Below, piece after piece: positions 1 through 4,912 of a stretch of 6,224 nucleotides of DNA. This stretch comes from an uncultured Alphaproteobacteria bacterium. Its GTDB lineage: Bacteria > Pseudomonadota > Alphaproteobacteria > CAAHEQ01 > UBA3637. The notes below the pieces were generated by a model. The model was not told the DNA's origin and did no database searches. It worked only from the letters and a program-made list of their open reading frames with translations. The DNA lies in assembly GCA_944391545.1 (NCBI GenBank), contig CALXTZ010000078.1, positions 1 to 6,224 on the forward strand, given 5' to 3'. The stretch's first letter is position 1. Every line of letters starts with the position of its first letter. The position numbers were made by a program, and so were the translations under genes.

Positions 1-450
1 AAATTAAAGATTTGTTATTTGCCGTCTTATCGGCCGGATTGGGGTAAAATGACGTATGCGAAGCCGGGTGATTCGGGCATGGATTTGCGGGCGGCAATAA
101 CGGAGACGATTGTGGTTGCGCCGGGCAAACGGGCGATTATTCCCAACGGTATTCAGTGTGAAATAGAGGCGGATACGGATGCGTATGAAATTCAAGTGCG
201 GCCTCGTTCCGGGCTGGCAGCCAAAAAAGGCATAACGGTTGTCAATACGCCCGGGACGATTGATTGGGGGTATCGCGGTGAAATCATGACGATTTTATTA
301 AACACGGGGGATGAAGATTTCGTGATTGAACCCGGAGATCGGATTGCGCAAATGGTGGTGTGTCCGATTATTCATCCGCAAATCGAGGAAGTTGCGTGCG
401 TGGGAGAAACGGTGCGCGGGTCTGACAAGTTCGGATCAAGCGGCGTATAA
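1..450 (+). CDS. dut: dUTP diphosphatase (dUTPase), 5' end cut by window edge
   Basis: Hydrolyses dUTP to dUMP and pyrophosphate. This keeps uracil out of DNA and supplies dUMP for thymidylate synthesis; it is a cytosolic homotrimer with Mg2+. The frame is open from base 1 and gives 149 residues before TAA at 448-450. All five trimeric dUTPase motifs are present in window residue numbering: motif 1 PGDSGMDLRAA (22-32), motif 2 VRPRSGLAAKKG (67-77), motif 3 GTIDWGYRGEI (85-95, with D88 as the likely catalytic Asp), motif 4 RIAQMVV (114-120) and motif 5 RGSDKFGSSG (139-148). A TTG lies at 19-21, but residues before it (KLKICY) match the first beta strand of the family, so the true start is probably just left of the window. 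Total length would be about 150 residues, normal for the family. The WG pair in motif 3 and SDK in motif 5 are less usual than the common DADY and GxGG forms. Identity is certain; the start is not visible. Confidence 0.95.
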   Translation, partial: KLKICYLPSYRPDWGKMTYAKPGDSGMDLRAAITETIVVAPGKRAIIPNGIQCEIEADTDAYEIQVRPRSGLAAKKGITVVNTPGTIDWGYRGEIMTILLNTGDEDFVIEPGDRIAQMVVCPIIHPQIEEVACVGETVRGSDKFGSSGV

Positions 451-457
451 GTTCCTT

Positions 458-485
458 TTGCATTTTAAAAAGAAGTCTGTATAAT
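458..485 (+). promoter_or_regulatory. Candidate sigma-70-type promoter for ettA
   Basis: A perfect -10 hexamer TATAAT lies at 480-485. Upstream, TTGCAT at 458-463 is a weak -35 match with a 16-bp spacer. Transcription would start near 492, leaving a leader of about 20 bases before the ettA start. It sits in the 62-bp gap after dut, so ettA can be expressed independently of dut, although read-through from dut is also possible because no terminator is visible in the gap. Confidence 0.55.
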
Positions 486-498
486 ACCGGTACGAAAG

Positions 499-504
499 AA
501 GGAG
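499..504 (+). promoter_or_regulatory. Ribosome binding site that decides the ettA start
   Basis: AAGGAG lies 8 bases before the ATG at 513 but only 2 bases before the ATG at 507. The spacing favours 513 as the start codon. This also fits the family, whose N-terminus begins two or three residues before the conserved aromatic-Tyr-x-Met segment (here QYIYVM). Confidence 0.75.
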
Positions 505-512
505 TCATGCGG

Positions 513-2186
513 ATGGTATCGTATCAATATATTTATGTCATGAAAGATTTGTGTAAGACTTGGCCGGGCGGCAAAGAAGTGTTGAAAAACATTTGGTTGT
601 CGTTTTTCCCGGGTGCAAAGATCGGCGTTTTGGGACCGAACGGCGCCGGGAAGTCGACGTTATTGAAAATTATGGCGGGGCTGGATACGGATTTTCGGGG
701 CGAAGCGTGGGCGGCCGAAGGTGTCAGCGTCGGCTATCTGCCGCAGGAACCGCAACTGGATCCGTCTAAAACCGTTTTGGAAAATGTCATGGACGGTGTC
801 GGCGAAACACGTGATTTGTTGAAACGGTTTGAAGAAGTCAACATGAAGTTTGCCGATCCGGATGCGGATATGGATGCTTTGTTAGCAGAACAAGCCGAGT
901 TGCAGGAAAAAATCGACGCTTGCAACGGGTGGGAGTTGGAACGCACCATTGAAATTGCTATGGATGCTTTGCGCTGTCCGCCGGGAGAATGGGATGTCAC
1001 GAAACTGTCCGGCGGTGAAAAAAGACGCGTCGCTTTGTGCCGGTTGCTTTTGTCTCATCCGGATTTGTTGCTTTTGGATGAACCGACAAATCATTTGGAT
1101 GCCGAAAGTGTGGAGTGGTTGCAGCGGTTTTTGAAAGAATATTCGGGAACGGTCGTTATGGTAACGCATGACCGATATTTCCTGGATAATGTGACCGGAT
1201 GGATTTTGGAATTGGATCGCGGCGAAGGGATTCCGTACGAAGGGAATTATTCTTCTTGGTTGGAACAAAAAGAGAAACGATTGGCGCAGGAAGAGCGGGA
1301 AGAAAATGCTCGTCAACGCACCATGAAGGAAGAATTGGAATGGATCAGGCAATCGCCGAAAGCGCGCCAGGCAAAGTCTAAAGCGCGGATTGCGGCGTAT
1401 GATGAGTTGGTGAAAAAGGCTGGCGAAAAAACGCCGACGACGGCGCAGATTATCATTCCTGCCGGAGAACGGTTGGGAGATGTGGTGATTTGTGCTGAAC
1501 ATTTGAAAAAAGCGTTTGGTGATAAATTGCTTTTTGATGATTTAACATTTAACTTGCCGCCCGGCGGTATTGTCGGTGTGATTGGCCCGAACGGCGCCGG
1601 CAAAACAACGTTGATGCGGATTATTACGGGTCAGGAACAGGCGGATGCCGGGTCTTTCCGATTGGGTGAAACGGTTGAATTGGGATATGTGGATCAATCT
1701 CGGGATGCTTTGAATCCGAACAATACCGTTTGGCAGGAAATTTCGGACGGAAAAGATGTTCTGCAACTCGGCAAACGAGAAGTTCAATCTCGGTCTTATG
1801 TGGCGCAATTTAATTTCAAAGGCGCGGATCAACAAAAGAAAGTCGGTCAATTGTCCGGCGGTGAACGCAACCGCGTCCATTTGGCAAAGATGTTGAAAAA
1901 AGGCGCGAACGTGATTTTGTTGGACGAACCGACGAATGATTTGGACGTGGATACGTTGCGGGCATTGGAAGAAGCTTTGATGGACTTTCCGGGTTGCGCC
2001 GTGATTACGTCTCACGATCGATGGTTTTTGGATCGATTGGCAACGCATATTTTGGCTTTTGAAGGCGACAGCCGCGTTGTGTGGTTTGAAGGCAATTATG
2101 AAGAATATGAAGCGGATAAGCGTCGCCGGTTAGGCAGTGCAGCCGATCAACCGCATCGCATTAAATATAAACCGTTGGTGCGATAA
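513..2186 (+). CDS. ettA: Energy-dependent translational throttle protein EttA (ABC-F ATPase)
   Basis: Soluble ABC-F protein with two ATPase domains. In E. coli, EttA binds the ribosomal E site and gates the first steps of elongation according to the ATP/ADP ratio. Here 557 residues, close to E. coli EttA (about 555). Numbering from the chosen start: domain 1 has Walker A GPNGAGKS (41-48), signature LSGGE (165-169) and Walker B ending in D189-E190. The ribosome-contacting arm spans about 95-140. The charged interdomain linker spans about 243-320 and includes the segment WIRQSPKARQAKSKAR (277-292). Domain 2 has Walker A GPNGAGKT (358-365), LSGGE (447-451) and Walker B ending in D471-E472. Both catalytic glutamates (E190, E472) are intact, so it should hydrolyse ATP. 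The C-terminus HRIKYKPL is typical of EttA rather than Uup or ABC-F resistance proteins. An in-frame ATG at 507 was not used because its ribosome-site spacing is too short. From memory, the sequence looks closest to alphaproteobacterial EttA. It converges on proS with a shared terminator. Confidence 0.95.
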   Translation: MVSYQYIYVMKDLCKTWPGGKEVLKNIWLSFFPGAKIGVLGPNGAGKSTLLKIMAGLDTDFRGEAWAAEGVSVGYLPQEPQLDPSKTVLENVMDGVGETRDLLKRFEEVNMKFADPDADMDALLAEQAELQEKIDACNGWELERTIEIAMDALRCPPGEWDVTKLSGGEKRRVALCRLLLSHPDLLLLDEPTNHLDAESVEWLQRFLKEYSGTVVMVTHDRYFLDNVTGWILELDRGEGIPYEGNYSSWLEQKEKRLAQEEREENARQRTMKEELEWIRQSPKARQAKSKARIAAYDELVKKAGEKTPTTAQIIIPAGERLGDVVICAEHLKKAFGDKLLFDDLTFNLPPGGIVGVIGPNGAGKTTLMRIITGQEQADAGSFRLGETVELGYVDQSRDALNPNNTVWQEISDGKDVLQLGKREVQSRSYVAQFNFKGADQQKKVGQLSGGERNRVHLAKMLKKGANVILLDEPTNDLDVDTLRALEEALMDFPGCAVITSHDRWFLDRLATHILAFEGDSRVVWFEGNYEEYEADKRRRLGSAADQPHRIKYKPLVR

Positions 2187-2190
2187 TTTG

Positions 2191-2218
2191 AAAAGGGACC
2201 TGAAAAGGTCCCTTTTTT
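2191..2218. terminator. Intrinsic terminator, probably bidirectional, between ettA and proS
   Basis: Perfect 10-bp stem: AAAAGGGACC (2191-2200) pairs with GGTCCCTTTT (2207-2216) around the loop TGAAAA, and the T run extends to 2218. It begins 4 bases after the ettA stop and ends 2 bases before the proS stop codon on the other strand. On the plus strand the U tract is six long, so termination of ettA should be good. On the minus strand only the four Us of the stem end follow the GC core, so termination of proS should be weaker. Confidence 0.88.
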
Positions 2219-2220
2219 GA

Positions 2221-3951
2221 TTAAGCAACGGCATTGATTTTGTCGATTTCTTTTTGAACAAATTCCCTGGCAAAAGAAACAACTTCGGACAGCGGAATAA
2301 ATCCTTTTTCATCTCTGCCACGCACCTTATATTCAACCATGCCTTTTTCCAAATTGCGCGGGCTGACTATCAGACGCAACGGAATGCCCATTAAATCCGC
2401 TTCGGCAAATTGAGTCCCCGGTGATAAATTCCGATCATCATAAAGGACTTCCAACCCGGCGCTTTCCAAATCTTTGTAAAGCTGTTCCGCCGTTGTTTTC
2501 GTGTTGCCTTCTTCCATCTTTAACACGTTTAATTGAACTTGCCACGGTGCAATCGTCATCGGCCAAATCGGGCCATAGTCATCATGTTTGGCTTCTATCA
2601 CGCTGCCGACTAACCGCCCGACACCGATTCCGTAACATCCCATAATCGGTGTTTGTTCCGTTCCGTTTTCATCCGCATAGGTCATGTGCATGCTTTGTGT
2701 GTAGAACGTACCCAATTTAAAAATATTACCGACTTCTATGCCGCGGCGCATTTGAATGTGACCTTTGCGGCAAACCGGACAAATTTGGCCTTCTTGAACC
2801 GTTGCAATGTCCGCAATCACCGCATTCGGCAAGTCTCGCTTCACATTGAAATTCAACAGGTGTGTGTCTTTTTTGTTGGCACCGCAAACTAAATTCGGCG
2901 CCGATGCAATGGACCCATCCACCACAACAATTCCGCCCGTTAATCCCATGCCGGTTGCAAAACCGGGAACACCGCCGATAGATTCGATTTCGGCATCGTT
3001 GGCAAAGGCAAACGGTTCTTTTAAAACTTTAGCCAGCTTAATTTCATTCACTTCAATATCACCGCGAATCATGACCGTTACCATTTTTCCGGACTCGGTG
3101 ATATAGAAAACAACTTTAGCCAACTTGGATTCGGGCATGTTTAAAAACGCGGCCAGCGATTCAATTGTCGATGTTCCGGGCGTCGCCACTTCTTCCAACG
3201 GTTTCATTTCTTCGGCATCGGGTTCGGGCAAAACGGAAGAAGCGACTTCAAAATTCGCCAAATAGCCGCATTCCGGACAGTGTGCGATTTTGTCTTCGCC
3301 GCTGTCGGTCAGCAACATATATTCATGCGCCACTTTGCCGCCCATCATGCCGGTGTCGGATTGAATGGAAACAACTTCCGGCACGCCGCATCTGGCATAG
3401 ATGCGGTGATAGGCCGTTGCACAACGGTCATAATACGCATCCAAATCTTCCTGCGTCCGGTGGAACGAGTAAGCATCTTTCATCGTAAATTCACGGACAC
3501 GAATGAGGCCGCCGCGCGAACGCGCTTCATCCCGAAACTTGGTTTGAATCTGATACAGCATGAACGGATAATCTTTATAGCTGGTTGCTTCCGTCCGTGC
3601 CAACGCCGTAACCGCTTCTTCATGCGTCATTGCCAGCAACATGCCGTGTTTGGTTCTGTCTTCAAAACGCAGCAATTCGGATCCGACGGTATCATACCGT
3701 TTGGTTTCGTCCCACAGTTCGCGCGGTAAAACCACGGGCATTTTGATTTCCTGGCCGTCGATGGCATTCATTTCTTCGCGAATAATGTTTTCAATTTTGG
3801 CAGCGATCCGAAATGCCGGCGGCAACATAGAGTAAATCCCGTTGGCCACGGGTCGAATATAGCCGCCCCGTAAAAGATAAATGTGGCTGATTAAAGTGGC
3901 TTCGGCCGGTTTTTCTTTGTGCCGACGGCCAATGAGATAACTCATACGCAT
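2221..3951 (-). CDS. proS: Prolyl-tRNA synthetase, bacterial type with editing insertion
   Basis: Class II aminoacyl-tRNA synthetase that charges tRNA-Pro; the inserted domain of this form clears mischarged Ala-tRNA-Pro. It has 576 residues, against 572 in E. coli. From the chosen start: motif 1 region about 34-75; TxE loop THEE (109-112); motif 2 with FRDE (139-142) running to MKDAYSFH (157-164); editing insertion about 225-405, with K279 in KLAKVV and the GANKKDTHLLNFN segment (357-369); motif 3 GIGVGRL (441-447); anticodon-binding domain about 465-576, with DDRNLSPGTQFAEAD. Two Cys pairs, C225/C228 and C391/C394, flank the insertion and could hold a metal. The start at 3951 is supported by AAAGGAG 6 bases upstream and by the usual family N-terminus MRMS. 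The frame continues upstream to a TTG at 4033-4035, but those 28 residues do not look like the family. The long editing form contrasts with the alphaproteobacterial look of EttA. Confidence 0.96.
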   Translation of the reverse strand: MRMSYLIGRRHKEKPAEATLISHIYLLRGGYIRPVANGIYSMLPPAFRIAAKIENIIREEMNAIDGQEIKMPVVLPRELWDETKRYDTVGSELLRFEDRTKHGMLLAMTHEEAVTALARTEATSYKDYPFMLYQIQTKFRDEARSRGGLIRVREFTMKDAYSFHRTQEDLDAYYDRCATAYHRIYARCGVPEVVSIQSDTGMMGGKVAHEYMLLTDSGEDKIAHCPECGYLANFEVASSVLPEPDAEEMKPLEEVATPGTSTIESLAAFLNMPESKLAKVVFYITESGKMVTVMIRGDIEVNEIKLAKVLKEPFAFANDAEIESIGGVPGFATGMGLTGGIVVVDGSIASAPNLVCGANKKDTHLLNFNVKRDLPNAVIADIATVQEGQICPVCRKGHIQMRRGIEVGNIFKLGTFYTQSMHMTYADENGTEQTPIMGCYGIGVGRLVGSVIEAKHDDYGPIWPMTIAPWQVQLNVLKMEEGNTKTTAEQLYKDLESAGLEVLYDDRNLSPGTQFAEADLMGIPLRLIVSPRNLEKGMVEYKVRGRDEKGFIPLSEVVSFAREFVQKEIDKINAVA

Positions 3952-3957
3952 CGTAAA

Positions 3958-3964
3958 CTCCTTT
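3958..3964 (-). promoter_or_regulatory. Ribosome binding site that decides the proS start
   Basis: On the minus strand AAAGGAG lies 6 bases before the ATG at 3949-3951. The next in-frame ATG (3943-3945) is 12 bases away, and the upstream TTG has no such site in front of it. This fixes 3951 as the most likely start. Confidence 0.8.
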
Positions 3965-3980
3965 GGTAAAATAAGCGTTT

Positions 3981-4000
3981 TTGTGCAGACAATTGCACAA
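3981..4000. promoter_or_regulatory. Perfect 7-6-7 inverted repeat at the predicted proS transcription start
   Basis: TTGTGCAGACAATTGCACAA has 7-bp perfect arms (3981-3987 and 3994-4000) around a 6-base spacer. On the minus strand it lies directly after the candidate -10 hexamer, so it would occupy about +1 to +20 of the proS transcript. It could be an operator for a dimeric regulator, or a 5'-terminal hairpin of the mRNA. It does not match an operator I can name with confidence. It is not a T-box: the leader is only about 50 bases. Confidence 0.45.
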
Positions 4001-4007
4001 CTCTTTC

Positions 4008-4035
4008 TTTTTAGCACTTTTTGTATTTTTTTCAA
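4008..4035 (-). promoter_or_regulatory. Candidate promoter for proS
   Basis: On the minus strand, TTGAAA (4030-4035) is a good -35 and TAAAAA (4008-4013) a moderate -10, with a 16-bp spacer. Transcription would start near 4001, giving a leader of about 50 bases. A run of seven As on the same strand just upstream (4038-4044) resembles an UP element. The tract is AT-rich, so chance matches are likely. Confidence 0.45.
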
Positions 4036-4062
4036 TCTTTTTTTGGCGCTCTCTTCTTTCGG

Positions 4063-4090
4063 TTGATTTTTAAAAAAATGTTTCTATATA
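4063..4090 (+). promoter_or_regulatory. Candidate promoter for the CDGSH-MATE gene pair
   Basis: TTGATT (4063-4068) and TATATA (4085-4090) are separated by 16 bp; TATAAA at 4087-4092 with an 18-bp spacer is an alternative -10. Either would start transcription only about 10-15 bases before the CDGSH start codon, at or just before its ribosome site AAAGGAG (4097-4103). It is divergent from the proS promoter candidate, with about 27 bp between the two -35 elements. Confidence 0.45.
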
Positions 4091-4109
4091 AAGAGGAAAG
4101 GAGAACGCT

Positions 4110-4859
4110 ATGACCGACACAAAAAAACAAACACCGCTACCGGAACAACAAGACATTTATATTGAAGTCAGCAAAGACGGCCCTTATTTGGTTTTCGGAA
4201 ATCCGACAATTCGTCAGGAAGTCATTGCACCGAATGAATACGGCCAGTCTTGGGATTATGTCAAAGGCGATGTTTATCATTCGCCGGCACCGCCGGAAGA
4301 GCCGGTTGCTTTGTGTCGGTGCGGTCGATCTAAAAACAAACCGTTTTGTGACGGATCGCATGCACACGGATTTGACGGAACGGAAACGGCTTCGAAAGAG
4401 TCGATTATTCAAAATGCAAAAGCTTATCAAGGCCCCAAATACACGCTGTTGGACAATGAAGCTTATTGTGCCTTTGCCAGATTTTGCGATGCGTTCGGGC
4501 AAGTATGGAATTTGGTGATGAACGCAGATGAGCAGTCTCAACAAATCGCCGTTCGCGAAGCATGTCAATGTCCGGCCGGCCGATTGATGATGGTTGATCC
4601 GGCAACAGGGCGTATTTTGGAATTTAAATTGGAAAAATCCATCGGAGTTTTGGAAGATCCGCGGTTGGGTGTCAGCGGGCCGTTGTTTGTCAAAGGCGGT
4701 ATTCCTGTAAAGGATGCTTCCGGTCAGCCGTATGAAGTCCGCAATCGCCAGACTTTGTGCCGGTGCGGTTTATCCAAAAACAAACCGTTTTGCGACGGAT
4801 CGCATGCGCCGGTTCGGTTCCATGATGATTTGCCGCTGCCGGAAGATTTTCAAAAATAA
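4110..4859 (+). CDS. Tandem CDGSH iron-sulfur domain protein
   Basis: Soluble protein of 249 residues with no signal peptide or membrane segment. It carries two complete CDGSH motifs (C-x-C-x2-S-x3-P-x-C-D-G-S-H). The first has ligands C69, C71, C80 and H84; the second C217, C219, C228 and H232. Each should bind a redox-active, acid-labile [2Fe-2S] cluster with 3Cys-1His ligation, as known for the family. The N-terminal part (about 17-60, DGPYLVFG) and the region between the motifs (about 110-210) match a known bacterial arrangement of about 230-250 residues. That middle region has four more cysteines, C120, C126, C152 and C154, in FARFCD and ACQCPAGRL contexts. The physiological role of this bacterial family is not established; electron transfer or redox sensing is inferred. 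The ATG at 4110 has AAAGGAG 6 bases upstream. The MATE gene follows 53 bp downstream, so the two are possibly co-transcribed. Confidence 0.93.
   Translation: MTDTKKQTPLPEQQDIYIEVSKDGPYLVFGNPTIRQEVIAPNEYGQSWDYVKGDVYHSPAPPEEPVALCRCGRSKNKPFCDGSHAHGFDGTETASKESIIQNAKAYQGPKYTLLDNEAYCAFARFCDAFGQVWNLVMNADEQSQQIAVREACQCPAGRLMMVDPATGRILEFKLEKSIGVLEDPRLGVSGPLFVKGGIPVKDASGQPYEVRNRQTLCRCGLSKNKPFCDGSHAPVRFHDDLPLPEDFQK
4314..4361 (+). repeat. CDGSH-coding repeat, copy 1
   Basis: Encodes the first cluster-binding motif from C69 to H84. It matches copy 2 (4758-4805) at 43 of 48 bases. Of the five differences, three are synonymous third-base changes (Cys, Ser, Cys codons) and two fall in one codon that changes Arg to Leu. 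Confidence 0.9.
4758..4805 (+). repeat. CDGSH-coding repeat, copy 2
   Basis: Encodes the second cluster-binding motif, from C217 to H232, and is 43/48 identical to copy 1 in the same gene. The ten-residue stretch SKNKPFCDGS is identical in the two copies. Confidence 0.9.
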
Positions 4860-4912
4860 GCTTTACGAATCTTTTTTCATCTTTTAAAGTGGTTGAAAAT
4901 AAAGGGTGAAAA

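Noticed and set aside
19..450. dUTPase starting at the TTG at 19
   Set aside because: Residues encoded before it match the first strand of the family and the frame is open to base 1, so the start is most likely outside the window.
451..475. Terminator after dut
   Set aside because: The only pairing (CTTTT with AAAAG) is a short AT-only stem with no following T run.
882..1502. 206-residue open frame on the minus strand inside ettA
   Set aside because: It lies antisense to a strongly conserved gene, has a biased Phe/Arg/Gln-rich composition and no recognisable domain. The same applies to 1542-2048, to 3280-3729 inside proS and to 4137-4568 inside the CDGSH gene.
3952..4035. N-terminal extension of ProS starting at the TTG at 4033-4035
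   Set aside because: The 28 extra residues do not fit the family, there is no ribosome site before the TTG, and the segment overlaps the likely promoter and the dyad; AAAGGAG points to 3951.
3952..4109. T-box riboswitch controlling proS
   Set aside because: The available leader is about 50 bases from the predicted start (158 at most), with no specifier stem, T-box sequence or terminator hairpin.
4862..4888. Promoter for the MATE gene (TTTACG and TTTAAA)
   Set aside because: Both hexamers are weak and the spacer is only 15 bp; co-transcription from upstream is simpler.
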